From Clostridiales bacterium (GTDB taxonomy: Bacteria; Bacillota; Clostridia; Lachnospirales; Lachnospiraceae): a stretch of DNA of 55,444 nucleotides. The DNA is taken from contig JAAYTK010000044.1 of assembly GCA_012523775.1 (NCBI GenBank), positions 1 to 55,444 of the forward strand, written 5' to 3'. Position 1 is the first letter of the stretch. Each line of letters begins with the position of its first letter. Below, piece after piece: positions 45,823 to 55,033 of this stretch. The notes below the pieces were generated by a model, which searched no databases, had not been told where the DNA came from, and saw nothing but the letters and a program-made list of their open reading frames with translations. The position numbers were made by a program, and so were the translations under genes.

Positions 45823-47514
45823 ATGTATAATATACTGATTGGCGGCGCCGCAGGACAAGGAATTGATACAACAGTATCCATATTGGAAAAAGCATTTAAG
45901 CGTTCCGGTTATTTTGTTTATACAATCCGTGATTTTATGTCACGAATCCGTGGTGGCCATAACTTTATGGTAATAAGATTTGGTAACAATGTAATCACCT
46001 CCCATAGTAATAAATTAGACGGAATTATAGCACTTAACGAAGAGACTGTTGCTATTCATAAAAAGGATTTAAAGGAAAACGGTTTTATTCTCTGTGACAG
46101 TAATCTGAATGGCGATTTTCCTGCTATCCGTATTCCCATGACAGATAAGGCAAAGGAGTTAGGTAATCCGAGAGTAGCAGGTAGCATTTCTGTAGGAGCC
46201 ATTTTAAAGCTCTTTGGGATTAATTATGATATTGTCGATGATATCCTGGAAACCTCCATTAAGAAGGTTTACCTTAAGATTAATCAAGATGCTGCCCGCT
46301 TTGGCTATGACAGCGTAGAATCCAGATATCCGTTCCTAGGCGGAAATTTCAAGGACCATATGCTTATAAGCGGCAACCAGGCTTTAGCCCTAGGTGCTGT
46401 TGCTGCAGGATTAAAATTCTACAGCGCATATCCCATGTCACCTGCCACGTCTATTATGGAGTATCTTTCCAAGCACGGAGTAGATGCCGGATTGGTCATG
46501 GAGCAGGCCGAGGATGAGATTGCGGCCATTAACATGGCCATAGGAGCCTCATACGCAGGAGTAAGAGCCATGACAGGAACATCCGGCGGAGGCTTTTCAC
46601 TTATGGTGGAGGCATTGGGACTATCCGGTATGGCGGAAATTCCCGTAGTAATTGTAAATGTTCAGCGACCAGGTCCTGCCACGGGCTTACCGACACGGAC
46701 TGAACAAAGTGATTTAAGATTTGTAATATCCGCATCGCACGGCGAATTCCCAAGAATGGTAATAGCACTAAGAAATCATACTGATGCCTTCTATCAGACA
46801 GCCCGTGCATTCCACTTGGCAGACAAATATCAGATTCCGGCACTGCTTCTTAGCGACCAGTATCTTGGAGATTCCACATCTACTGTGGAAAAGTACGATA
46901 TTTCTATGATTATGAGTAACGCTTCCATTATTTCAAATGAAAATGACGGTGACTACTTAAGATATAAAATAACCGAAAATGGAGTATCACCCAGACGGAT
47001 TCCCGGAAAAGGCAATTATTTTGTGACAGCCGATAGTGATGAGCATGACGAATTTGGATTTATAACCGAAGATGCCATTGTACGTACCGATATGGTAGAC
47101 AAGCGTATGCGTAAGCTTGACGGTCTGGTAAGAGAACTGGAGGAACCCGATTTCTTCGGAAGAGAGGACTGTGATGTATTGCTTGTGGGATGGGGTTCCA
47201 CATACGGTCCAATCAAGGAAGCCATACAGATTCTTAACGAAGATTCAGACATAAAATACGGAGCATTGGTATTCGGTGATATATATCCGCTGCCCACTAA
47301 GCTTTTACTCAAGTATGCTGACAGGGCAAAATCAATAATTAATGTTGAACAAAATGCTACCGGTCAGCTTGCCGGATTGATTAGCGAAGCAACCGGTATA
47401 TGCTGCGACAACAGCATTCTTAAATATGACGGTCGTCAGATTTCGGGCGAAGAAATCGTCGGTAGAATGCTTTTATTGGCTGCAGAAGCGGCAGAAGGAG
47501 GTAATTATGAATAA
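45823..47514 (+). CDS. korA: 2-oxoacid:acceptor oxidoreductase, fused gamma-alpha subunit
   Basis: A 563-residue subunit with an N-terminal gamma domain (about 1-180, GGAAGQGIDTT at 7-17) and an alpha pyrimidine-binding domain (from about 190, with YPMSPATSIMEYL) as in KorA/VorA. With the beta subunit it oxidises a 2-oxoacid to acyl-CoA and CO2 and reduces ferredoxin. I chose ATG 45823, eight bases after GGAGG; upstream codons to 45763 are not family-like. The beta gene starts inside its last codons. The substrate (2-oxoglutarate or branched-chain) cannot be decided, so the symbol is provisional. Confidence 0.88.
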   Translation: MYNILIGGAAGQGIDTTVSILEKAFKRSGYFVYTIRDFMSRIRGGHNFMVIRFGNNVITSHSNKLDGIIALNEETVAIHKKDLKENGFILCDSNLNGDFPAIRIPMTDKAKELGNPRVAGSISVGAILKLFGINYDIVDDILETSIKKVYLKINQDAARFGYDSVESRYPFLGGNFKDHMLISGNQALALGAVAAGLKFYSAYPMSPATSIMEYLSKHGVDAGLVMEQAEDEIAAINMAIGASYAGVRAMTGTSGGGFSLMVEALGLSGMAEIPVVIVNVQRPGPATGLPTRTEQSDLRFVISASHGEFPRMVIALRNHTDAFYQTARAFHLADKYQIPALLLSDQYLGDSTSTVEKYDISMIMSNASIISNENDGDYLRYKITENGVSPRRIPGKGNYFVTADSDEHDEFGFITEDAIVRTDMVDKRMRKLDGLVRELEEPDFFGREDCDVLLVGWGSTYGPIKEAIQILNEDSDIKYGALVFGDIYPLPTKLLLKYADRAKSIINVEQNATGQLAGLISEATGICCDNSILKYDGRQISGEEIVGRMLLLAAEAAEGGNYE

Positions 47515-48355
47515 ATCCTTTAGTACGTATGAAACCGCCTGGTGTCCGGGCTGCGGTAATTTCAGTATTTTAAGCTGCTTAAAAACAGCATTGGACGAAC
47601 TTGGCAAGGATCCTCATGAGGTACTTATGGTGGCAGGTATAGGACAGGCGGCAAAAACTCCTCAATATATCAGTGCTAACACCTTCTGTGGGCTGCATGG
47701 CAGAAGTCTTCCGGCTGCACAGGCCGCAAAAATAGCTAATGAAGGCCTGACAGTAATCGTTAATACCGGAGACGGCGATTCGTACGGCGAAGGCGGAAAC
47801 CACTTTATACATGCAATACGTCGTAATGTTAATATTACTCATTTTGTCCATGACAATCAAATATATGGGCTAACTAAGGGGCAATCCTCTCCCACTACAG
47901 CTGTCGGACACTTAACAAATGCTCAGGCCGAAGGCAATATAAACCACCCATTAAATCCTGTACTTCTGGCTTTAGCTGCGGGTGCAGGCTTCGTAGCCAG
48001 ATCCTTTTGCGGTGATCCAAAGCATCTTATAGCCATGATGAAGGAGGCTATTAACTATAAGGGATATGCACTTGTAGACATATTTCAAAACTGTGTAAGC
48101 TTTAATAAGGTGAATACCTTTAGCTGGTATAGAGAAAGAGTGTATCATTTGGAGGATGATTACGATCCTACTGATAAAGCCAATGCTATGAAAAGGGCTA
48201 TGGAGTTCGGTGACCGCATTCCTATTGGTATACTTTATCGTGAAGACCGTCCTGATTATCATGAAATGAGCAAAGTGCTTGCAGGCAAAGAGCCTCTTGT
48301 GGATCAAATACAAAATCCCAATATACTTAATGATATAATGATGGAACTGGTATAA
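47507..48355 (+). CDS. korB: 2-oxoacid:acceptor oxidoreductase, beta (TPP) subunit
   Basis: A 282-residue subunit that binds thiamine pyrophosphate and carries out the decarboxylation. An iron-sulfur-ligand type motif CPGCGN is at 12-17 and the TPP/Mg motif GDGDSYGEGGNH is in the middle, followed by DNQIYGLTKGQ. I chose ATG 47507, which overlaps the end of the alpha gene by eight bases and has GGAGG upstream. No separate ferredoxin (delta) subunit is adjacent. A strong terminator follows. Confidence 0.88.
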   Translation: MNKSFSTYETAWCPGCGNFSILSCLKTALDELGKDPHEVLMVAGIGQAAKTPQYISANTFCGLHGRSLPAAQAAKIANEGLTVIVNTGDGDSYGEGGNHFIHAIRRNVNITHFVHDNQIYGLTKGQSSPTTAVGHLTNAQAEGNINHPLNPVLLALAAGAGFVARSFCGDPKHLIAMMKEAINYKGYALVDIFQNCVSFNKVNTFSWYRERVYHLEDDYDPTDKANAMKRAMEFGDRIPIGILYREDRPDYHEMSKVLAGKEPLVDQIQNPNILNDIMMELV

Positions 48356-48360
48356 ATCAC

Positions 48361-48392
48361 AATCGGGTAGAGAATTCTACCCGATTTTATTA
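48361..48392 (+). terminator. Terminator of korAB
   Basis: Eleven-base arms (48361-48371 with 48376-48386) around GAAT, followed by UUAUUAU. It lies five bases after the korB stop. Confidence 0.85.
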
Positions 48393-48453
48393 TAAAATCT
48401 ATAATAATATTCTGTTTCATATAAAACTTCATTACTGTCCTTCATTCTAATTA

Positions 48454-49017
48454 TCATTCATTATAGGCAAAACACTCTGTTACATGATCGTTAACCATGC
48501 CAACAGCCTGCATAAAAGAATAAATAATTGTTGATCCGACAAACTTAAAACCCATCTTCTTCAAATCCTTACTGATTTTATCTGACAGCGGTGTGCTTGC
48601 AGGTATATCACTAAGTTTCTCCCAACGGTTTTTAATGGGAGCATAGTCTACATATCCCCATATGAATTTGTCAAAGCTACCGTATTCTTCTATAACCTTA
48701 ATAAACAGCTTGGCATTATTTACGGCAGCATTGATTTTAAGACGATTTCGAATTATTTTCTCGTTAGCCAGGAGCTCCTTTATCTTACTATCGTCATAAA
48801 GGGCTACCTTATATGGATCGAATCCATCAAAGGCCTCTCTAAATGCTTCTCTCTTATTCAGCACGGTTATCCACGAAAGACCTGCCTGCATACCCTCCAG
48901 GATAAGCATCTCGAAAAGCCTGACATCATCGTGTACAGGTCTCCCCCATTCATTGTCATGATAGTCTACATATATGGGGTTATCACCGCACCATATACAT
49001 CTTATTTTTCCATCCAT
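48454..49017 (-). CDS. tag: DNA-3-methyladenine glycosylase I
   Basis: A 187-residue DNA repair enzyme that removes 3-methyladenine. It has the Tag signature CIWCGDNPIYVDYHDNEWG split over 7-25, including zinc ligands (Cys in the N-terminal CxxC, His of YHDNEW, and the C-terminal HVTECF His and Cys), and the base-pocket segment EGMQAGLSW. GGAG precedes the ATG. It is transcribed alone. Confidence 0.94.
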   Translation of the reverse strand: MDGKIRCIWCGDNPIYVDYHDNEWGRPVHDDVRLFEMLILEGMQAGLSWITVLNKREAFREAFDGFDPYKVALYDDSKIKELLANEKIIRNRLKINAAVNNAKLFIKVIEEYGSFDKFIWGYVDYAPIKNRWEKLSDIPASTPLSDKISKDLKKMGFKFVGSTIIYSFMQAVGMVNDHVTECFAYNE

Positions 49018-49146
49018 AGCATATCTCCTAAATTATCTCCCCAATAATTACTTTCTTACCTGGTTGCACAACTCCTATCAGTGATACCCTATAGGAATAT
49101 TTTACCACTATTTTATAGTATAGTAAATTCATTAATTAAGATAATA

Positions 49147-49174
49147 CAAAAAAGCCGAGGTCAATTCCTCGGCT
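49147..49174 (-). terminator. Terminator of the seven-tRNA operon
   Basis: Eight-base arms agccgagg (49153-49160) and cctcggct (49167-49174), followed on the minus strand by UUUUUU. It lies 60 bases after tRNA-Leu. Confidence 0.85.
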
Positions 49175-49233
49175 ACATTTTTGGCTGCACAACTAATTTA
49201 TACAATATATAAAAACGCTGTAAGCCTTGATAA

Positions 49234-49313
49234 TGCGGATGAAGGGACTTGAACCCCCACGGTCTCCCACTAGATCCTAAGTCTAGCGCGTCTGCCAGTT
49301 CCGCCACATCCGC
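49234..49313 (-). tRNA. tRNA-Leu (anticodon TAG)
   Basis: Cloverleaf with acceptor stem GCGGATG/CATCCGC, anticodon loop CTTAGGA (anticodon UAG, reads CUA and relatives) and the extra variable arm of a class II tRNA. CCA is not encoded. Last of seven tRNAs in one transcript. Confidence 0.93.
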
Positions 49314-49327
49314 ATATTCTGTTACAA

Positions 49328-49400
49328 TGAGACATCCGGGACTCGAACCCGGGACACCTTGATTAAAAGTCAAGTGCTCTACCGTCTGAGCTAATATCCC
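49328..49400 (-). tRNA. tRNA-Lys (anticodon TTT)
   Basis: Anticodon stem CTTGA/TCAAG with loop CTTTTAA gives UUU. The acceptor stem GGGATAT/ATGTCTC pairs with two wobble positions. CCA is not encoded. Confidence 0.92.
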
Positions 49401-49428
49401 ATATTCAGTTCGGGCAAGCCCAGCTTAA

Positions 49429-49500
49429 CTGGGCTAGGTGGATTCGAACCACCGACTGCAGGAGTCAAAGTCCTGTGCCTTACCGCTTGGCGATAGCCCA
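49429..49500 (-). tRNA. tRNA-Gln (anticodon TTG)
   Basis: Nearly the same body as the tRNA-Gln at 169-240, but the anticodon loop gives UUG, reading CAA and CAG. CCA is not encoded. The pair supplies both glutamine isoacceptors. Confidence 0.95.
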
Positions 49501-49553
49501 TTACTCTATTTTGAAAAATGAAAAGTCTTCAGTACGAAAGGCTTTTCATAAAG

Positions 49554-49628
49554 GGTGGATAAAGGGATTCGAACCCTTGGCCTCCAGAGCCACAATCTGG
49601 CGCGCTAACCAACTGCGCTATACCCACC
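49554..49628 (-). tRNA. tRNA-His (anticodon GTG)
   Basis: Anticodon stem CCAGA/TCTGG with loop TTGTGGC gives GUG. The extra G-1 typical of tRNA-His is encoded (49628) and pairs with discriminator C (49554). CCA is not encoded. Confidence 0.94.
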
Positions 49629-49669
49629 ATATATTAAATATTACTGTAAAGGTTTAAAAAATATGAAAA

Positions 49670-49743
49670 CGTGCCAGGAGGGATTCGAACCCCCGACACA
49701 TGGCTTAGAAGGCCATTGCTCTATCCTGCTGAGCTACTAGCAC
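49670..49743 (-). tRNA. tRNA-Arg (anticodon TCT)
   Basis: Anticodon stem ATGGC/GCCAT with loop CTTCTAA gives UCU, reading AGA and AGG, common codons in AT-rich Firmicutes. CCA is not encoded. Confidence 0.94.
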
Positions 49744-49766
49744 ATATGGTATGTTTCCACATATCA

Positions 49767-49837
49767 AGCGGGTGATGGGAATCGAACCCACGTATCTAGC
49801 TTGGAAGGCTAGTGTTCTACCATTGAACTACACCCGC
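49767..49837 (-). tRNA. tRNA-Gly (anticodon TCC)
   Basis: Acceptor GCGGGTG/CACCCGC and anticodon loop CTTCCAA giving UCC. 71 nt. CCA is not encoded. Confidence 0.95.
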
Positions 49838-49867
49838 ATATTATATCCTATTTTTAATTTTTTATCA

Positions 49868-49943
<76 letters not shown>

Positions 49944-50059
49944 ATTAATATTCTATCGGTACAGATTATCATTTAGTGTGGCATTTGATGACATATTAGC
50001 GTACCGTATACTGTGCATTTTCAAGGCTTTTAGCTGTCTTCAGCCGTGACGCAAGATTT

Positions 50060-50088
50060 ATTATATAATAGCAATCTCTTGTTGTCAA
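50060..50088 (-). promoter_or_regulatory. Consensus promoter of the tRNA operon
   Basis: The minus strand has a perfect TTGACA (50088-50083), a 17-nt spacer and a perfect TATAAT (50065-50060). The interval to tRNA-Pro has one small hairpin and no gene. Confidence 0.85.
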
Positions 50089-50165
50089 CATCTTTTTCAT
50101 CTTTCAAAGGCCTAAATTCTCTGTATTGTAGTAATAATTCGTAATTTATACATAAATATGTAATT

Positions 50166-50196
50166 AAGGCCCAAAATGTAAGCTTTTCAGGCCTCC
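50166..50196 (-). terminator. Possible terminator of the rdgB-yfcE pair
   Basis: Interrupted pairing of AGGCC and AAAA with TTTT and GGCCT on the minus strand just after the phosphoesterase stop. The tail AATTACAT is weak. Confidence 0.35.
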
Positions 50197-50203
50197 GGGT
50201 TTA

Positions 50204-50686
50204 TTACTTACAGTAATTTAAGGTAAAATGTGCTTCTCCATTATTATCTATATCCATTATCATAAAGGTTGGAATTCTTTCTCTTTGCCTGGGCAATGAT
50301 ATACTTCCGGGATTTATTGCCCATACACTGTCCTTCATGTCAATAACAGGAACATGCGTATGCCCGAACATAACTATATCGGCTTGTCTTGTCTTGGCAG
50401 CCTTTTTGATTGATCTTGTGCCAAAATACACCCCATATCTATGTCCATGAGTCAGATACACCTTATAATCACCAATTTGAATAACCTTGTCATAGGGTAA
50501 GCCCTTATACTGATCATTGTTTCCCGCGATCATCTCAATCGGGCATGGTGCTATTGATTTTACATATTCTTCGCTTCCGCCATAATCTCCAAGATGAATC
50601 ATTAAATCGATATTATTGACTCTTTGCAGAGTCTCGACCAAATATTTGTTATTACCATGGGAATCACTTACTATCAAAATCCTCAC
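50204..50686 (-). CDS. YfcE/MJ0936-type metallophosphoesterase
   Basis: A 160-residue calcineurin-fold phosphoesterase with the metal motifs DSHGN (8-12), GDYGG, GNND, HGH and GHTHVP. Family members hydrolyse phosphodiesters with Mn2+; the natural substrate is unknown. The start is GTG 50686, seven bases after GGGAG, and it overlaps the end of rdgB by 23 bases. The rdgB-yfcE overlap is common in clostridia and implies coupled translation. Confidence 0.92.
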   Translation of the reverse strand: MRILIVSDSHGNNKYLVETLQRVNNIDLMIHLGDYGGSEEYVKSIAPCPIEMIAGNNDQYKGLPYDKVIQIGDYKVYLTHGHRYGVYFGTRSIKKAAKTRQADIVMFGHTHVPVIDMKDSVWAINPGSISLPRQRERIPTFMIMDIDNNGEAHFTLNYCK

Positions 50687-51305
50687 TTTGTATCTCCCGA
50701 TTCTCTATATTAGGTATGTGCTGTATCAACACTTCCTTCATTTTTTTTAGAGCCTTTGCCCTATGGCTAATTTGATTTTTCAATTCTGTAGGCATATCGG
50801 CAGTTGTACAATTATATTCCGGTAAGTAAAATATGGGATCGTATCCAAACCCATTGGAACCGCTGATTTTTTCTGCTATATAGCCCTCAATAATCCCTTC
50901 TCTTGTAATAGTATTGCCATTCGGAAAGGAGCATGCAATAACGCATACAAACCTTGCACTACGTCGTTCCATTTCTATATTCTTTAATCTATCTATAATA
51001 TAATTGTTCTTTACTGAATACGGAGTATCCTCACCAAGAAATCTTGATGAATATACTCCGGGCTCCTTATTGAGATAATCCACCTCAAGTCCCGAATCAT
51101 CTGCCAGTACAATCTCTCCTGTCAATTTACAGATTGTCTCTGCCTTTATAATTGCATTTTCTTCAAAGGTCGTACCATTTTCCTCTATGTCAATATCTAT
51201 ACCAATGTCTTTAAGGGATAAGAGCTCGATGGGCATACCTTTTAAAATATCTCTGATTTCATCCATCTTACCCTCATTGGAAGTAGCAAATATTAATTTC
51301 TTCAT
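50664..51305 (-). CDS. rdgB: Non-canonical purine NTP pyrophosphatase (RdgB/HAM1)
   Basis: A 213-residue house-cleaning enzyme that hydrolyses ITP, dITP and XTP to monophosphates, keeping them out of nucleic acids. The substrate motif TSNEGKMDEI (8-17), the catalytic LADDSGLEVD, and SNGFGYDPIF and SHRAKAL are all in place. GGAG precedes the ATG. It lies 25 nt after the amidase gene and overlaps yfcE. Confidence 0.95.
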   Translation of the reverse strand: MKKLIFATSNEGKMDEIRDILKGMPIELLSLKDIGIDIDIEENGTTFEENAIIKAETICKLTGEIVLADDSGLEVDYLNKEPGVYSSRFLGEDTPYSVKNNYIIDRLKNIEMERRSARFVCVIACSFPNGNTITREGIIEGYIAEKISGSNGFGYDPIFYLPEYNCTTADMPTELKNQISHRAKALKKMKEVLIQHIPNIENREIQSEDFDSK

Positions 51306-51330
51306 ATTATGTCTCCGTATAATTATTCAT

Positions 51331-52617
51331 TTAGTCGTCAGGCATAAGCTCCTCATACGCCCGTAAAATTCCGTTATATATTCCCTTGGCAATAGCCTCC
51401 TGACCTGCTTTACTGGTTAAATACTTCAAATCATTTACATTGCTCATATAACCAGCCTCTATCAATATGGAAGGAACTAATGCATTGTGTAATATTAATA
51501 CATCATCATTCCTCATCTCAACTAATCCTCTTTGCTTTAATTTTGAGGTCTTGGCTATCTCATCACTGAATATTCGTGCCATGTCCTTAGTTATTATATT
51601 CCTATTCACATGATTATAATATAGAATTTCTGTACCATTTACCTTAGATGATTTGGCATTCACATTACTGTGAATGCTGATGAAGAAATCGCAATCCACA
51701 TCATTAGCCAGTGCGACTCTTGGCCTAAGGAATATTCTTTCATCTGCGATTCTAGTATAATAAACCTTAATATTATCCTTGTCGAGATAGCTCTTTAGCT
51801 CATTTAAAATGTTAATATTAATATTCTTTTCATATATACGTCCATCCTTAGTTACAGCTCCCGGGTCTTTACCTCCGTGACCGGCATCTATAACCAATAT
51901 CTTATCATACACCTCTCTAGGTCTTTTTAAATCAATATAGTAGAAATTATCATCCTCATAAAGGAAATGAACATATACATGGTCAAGTAGAAGCATTATC
52001 TCACATGCTCCGTGACCTGTATTTTCTGTATGATCTGTAATTGTTATTTCATGTACAGGGTCATTACCGTAATCCCTGGTTATTATGGGTACGCTTGTAC
52101 CATCATCCTCCTGCACTACAGTCTCGATTTCTATATAATTAGGCTTTCCCACATATATTTCATCATCTTTTACTCTTCCGACAAAACTATCATCGGGAAT
52201 TTCCTCAAGAAGGCCTGTAATAATCAGATTAAGGTTCTTTGTGATATAATGATCCTCTAATTGAATATTGACATTTGTCCCCTGAGGCTTTTTTAATATT
52301 AGATATTGATCTCCAAGTTGCTGCACTATTTCATTATTAATATCATTTGCGGCAACGGCAAATATATTATGGGTATCGTCAGGTATCATTATATCTATAT
52401 CCTCGACATCTTCCGCATCCTCAGATACAGTTATCGGTGCGATTATGTAATCCCTTTCTTCTTCGTCAGATGTCAAAATATCAAGCGGAATCTCATCTAA
52501 ATTACTCGCTAAAATTGAAACACCATTATACTCCTTCATGGCATATGACAGTATAATTACACCCAGCATTAATGCTACGCTTTGAACAGCAGCTTTTTTA
52601 AGTAGGCTTTTATCCAA
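51331..52617 (-). CDS. N-acetylmuramoyl-L-alanine amidase (Amidase_3)
   Basis: A protein of about 428 residues with an N-terminal signal anchor (near 10-28), a spacer domain of about 200 residues and a C-terminal zinc amidase domain that cuts the glycan-peptide bond of peptidoglycan. The zinc and catalytic motifs are VIDAGHGGKDPG, the Glu in IYEKNIN, ISIHSN and the final ILIEAGYMSN. I chose TTG 52617, six bases after AGGGGGA; the frame extends to a TTG at 52650 without a good site. It may be co-transcribed with rdgB. A role in sporulation or daughter-cell separation (CwlC/CwlD-like) is possible. Confidence 0.9.
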   Translation of the reverse strand: MDKSLLKKAAVQSVALMLGVIILSYAMKEYNGVSILASNLDEIPLDILTSDEEERDYIIAPITVSEDAEDVEDIDIMIPDDTHNIFAVAANDINNEIVQQLGDQYLILKKPQGTNVNIQLEDHYITKNLNLIITGLLEEIPDDSFVGRVKDDEIYVGKPNYIEIETVVQEDDGTSVPIITRDYGNDPVHEITITDHTENTGHGACEIMLLLDHVYVHFLYEDDNFYYIDLKRPREVYDKILVIDAGHGGKDPGAVTKDGRIYEKNININILNELKSYLDKDNIKVYYTRIADERIFLRPRVALANDVDCDFFISIHSNVNAKSSKVNGTEILYYNHVNRNIITKDMARIFSDEIAKTSKLKQRGLVEMRNDDVLILHNALVPSILIEAGYMSNVNDLKYLTSKAGQEAIAKGIYNGILRAYEELMPDD

Positions 52618-52844
52618 CTTGCTTCCCCCTAAAGCATAATCATTCTCCAATACATATTAAGATTATATATGAATTCTATAATATAAACAATGAATTTTTG
52701 TACATTTATTGCTATATTGTTGAATTTTGTAACAAGGCTTGTCCTAATCTTACTTAGGATAATTATTGCATTTTTAAAATATTATCTATATAATAAAAAT
52801 GTAACTCGTTCATTTTGATTGCTAATTGAATAGGGGATAATAAG

Positions 52845-53765
52845 ATGAGTACTGTCAATTGTATAACAATCAAGCAGAATGATGGCTATATAACAAACCT
52901 GTATTATATGAGTTGTGGCATACGACCTAAAGCAAGTATATTAATATTACATGGAATGGCTGAGCATCATAAACGCTATAAACCATTTGCCAAATACTTA
53001 GTTAATAACGGTTTTGATGTATATCTATATGATCATAGAGGCCATGGTACCGATAAGAAATTTAACGAACTTGGATTTTTTTCTTATCATAAGGGCTATC
53101 AGCTTGTTGTTGATGATGCAATTACAATCAGTAATTATATTGCAAATAATAATAAAAGTAAAAAGTTCTTTTTATTCGGACATAGCATGGGTTCATTGAT
53201 CGCCCGTAATATAATACAATCCTATGATAAATATAACGGCGTAATATTATCAGGCACAGCCTATCCTCCAAAGATTCTTATATTCTTTGGATTATTAATG
53301 ACTTCGCTCGTAAAAAAGATTAAAGGACCAAAATATTATTCTCCCTATTTAAAGAAGCTTATAATCGAAGGTAGTAAATATACCAAACTGGCAGACAGAA
53401 CGGCATTCGATTGGTTAACAAGAAGTCACCCGGTGGTTGGAGCTTATATTCACGATCCGTACTGTGGCTTTGTGTGCACATCATCCTTTTATCATGACCT
53501 CATGAAATTAACAGCCAACGCTTCAAACAAAAAACTTATAGGTATGACAAAACCCGAGCTTCCCATGTTTATAATTAGTGGAGAGAAGGACCCTGTCGGT
53601 AATTACAGCAAGGATATTAAGCGTCTGCTCGCACTTTATAAAAAGCTCGGTTTCACCAATATAGCATATAAATTATATCCCGAATGTCGCCATGAACTTT
53701 TAAATGAGCTGAACAACGAAGAAGTATATTCGGATATACTTCATTGGCTTTCAAAAAGAATATAA
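52845..53765 (+). CDS. Alpha/beta hydrolase, monoacylglycerol lipase/lysophospholipase type
   Basis: A 306-residue hydrolase with the lysophospholipase signature HGMAEHHKRY (36-45), YDHRGHG (62-68), the nucleophile S114 in GHSMGS, an Asp in SGEKDPVG and His in RHELLNE. There is no signal peptide, so it acts in the cytoplasm, probably on monoacylglycerols or lysolipids. GGGG precedes the ATG. It is divergent from the amidase gene; the interval 52618-52844 shows one small hairpin but no clear promoter pair. Confidence 0.9.
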   Translation: MSTVNCITIKQNDGYITNLYYMSCGIRPKASILILHGMAEHHKRYKPFAKYLVNNGFDVYLYDHRGHGTDKKFNELGFFSYHKGYQLVVDDAITISNYIANNNKSKKFFLFGHSMGSLIARNIIQSYDKYNGVILSGTAYPPKILIFFGLLMTSLVKKIKGPKYYSPYLKKLIIEGSKYTKLADRTAFDWLTRSHPVVGAYIHDPYCGFVCTSSFYHDLMKLTANASNKKLIGMTKPELPMFIISGEKDPVGNYSKDIKRLLALYKKLGFTNIAYKLYPECRHELLNELNNEEVYSDILHWLSKRI

Positions 53766-53793
53766 AAGCTTTAAACCATCCAACCACATTATC

Positions 53794-54945
53794 CTATAAG
53801 GATTTTTGCTTGGGTGGTTTTGGTCCCATAAATTGATAGAAATATGTCTTCATCATACCATTATAAATTTTCCTGTTTTTATCTGCCTTTCTACCGATAT
53901 ATTTTTCGGCTTCATCATATCCGGTAATAATATAATATGACCATGTGTCCAATGCACCAAATACTCTTCCGATTTCTTTATATAGATGAGGCAGGTTCTC
54001 CTGCTCCTCAATTCTTTCACCGTATGGCGGATTCGTTAAAATAAAGCCATACTTTTTACTGCTACTAAGTTCTGATACTCCTTTTTGCTGAAAATGAATC
54101 ATGTGATCTACTCCGGCAAGCCTTGCATTCTGCCTGGCTGCCTTTATAATTTCTCCGTCTATGTCATACCCCTGAATATTCATTTCAACCTCAGTAAGCT
54201 GTAGGGAACGGGCTTCTTCTCTTGCCTCAACCCATATGCTATCAGGGAATAAATTGTCCCAGGTCTCAGCAAGAAAGCTTCTGTTAATACCCGGTGCTAT
54301 CCTAGCACCCAATAATGCAGCCTCAATAGGAATAGTACCGCTTCCACAGAAGGGATCAACCAGAATACGATCCTTATTCCAGGGTGTTAGCATTAACAGG
54401 GCTGCCGCTAAGGTTTCGGTAATAGGAGCTTTACTGGTTAGCTTGCGATATCCTCTGCGATGTAATGATTCCCCTGAGGTATCGATACTGATTGTCACCT
54501 CATCCTTCATTATAGTAACCCGAAGAGGGTAAGAGTTCCCGCTCTCTTCGAACCAATCTATTTTATATACCGATTTCATTCTTTCAACAATAGCCTTTTT
54601 TATTATTGACTGGATATCTGAAGGGCTGAAAAGCTTGGAATTAATTGAACTGGCCTTTGTAACCCAAAACTTTCCGTCCTTGGGGATATATTCTTCCCAG
54701 GAAACAGCCTTTGTGTTCTCAAATAGCTCATCAAATGTTTCTGCCTTAAATGAAGCCACCTTTAATAAAACACGCTCTGTTGTCCTAAGAAACATATTAG
54801 CCCTTGCACATGCTTCAATTCCACCGGTAAAGCTTACCTTTCCGTTATCTACATTTGTTATTTCATATCCCAAGTCATTGATTTCCCTTTTTAATACCGC
54901 CTCTAAACCAAAATGACATGGTGTTATATATTCATAGTTTTTCAT
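53794..54945 (-). CDS. RlmL-type 23S rRNA (guanine-N2) methyltransferase, THUMP domain
   Basis: A 383-residue class I methyltransferase: N-terminal THUMP RNA-binding domain (about 45-155) and a C-terminal catalytic domain with DPFCGSGTIPIEAA and TNPPYGERI. It corresponds to the N-terminal half of E. coli RlmL, which methylates G2445; Bacillus YpsC is a similar short form. GGAGG precedes the ATG. It converges with the hydrolase gene with 28 nt between their ends. Confidence 0.9.
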   Translation of the reverse strand: MKNYEYITPCHFGLEAVLKREINDLGYEITNVDNGKVSFTGGIEACARANMFLRTTERVLLKVASFKAETFDELFENTKAVSWEEYIPKDGKFWVTKASSINSKLFSPSDIQSIIKKAIVERMKSVYKIDWFEESGNSYPLRVTIMKDEVTISIDTSGESLHRRGYRKLTSKAPITETLAAALLMLTPWNKDRILVDPFCGSGTIPIEAALLGARIAPGINRSFLAETWDNLFPDSIWVEAREEARSLQLTEVEMNIQGYDIDGEIIKAARQNARLAGVDHMIHFQQKGVSELSSSKKYGFILTNPPYGERIEEQENLPHLYKEIGRVFGALDTWSYYIITGYDEAEKYIGRKADKNRKIYNGMMKTYFYQFMGPKPPKQKSL

Positions 54946-55033
54946 CTTTTCCTCCTAGTGCATCATTAAATATGTTCAAGTATTCTTAATCATAATAGAA
55001 TTGTAAGGTTTATTATCTGCACAGTCAATATAT

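Noticed and set aside
49173-49373. Short minus-strand open frame reading ...VADVAELADALDLGSSG...
   Set aside because: It is a translation of tRNA-Leu and tRNA-Lys, a well-known false protein in databases.
169-49500. The two tRNA-Gln genes as ends of an integrated element
   Set aside because: They are 49 kb apart with different anticodons, and the DNA between them is ordinary core chromosome. The likeness is that of isoacceptors.
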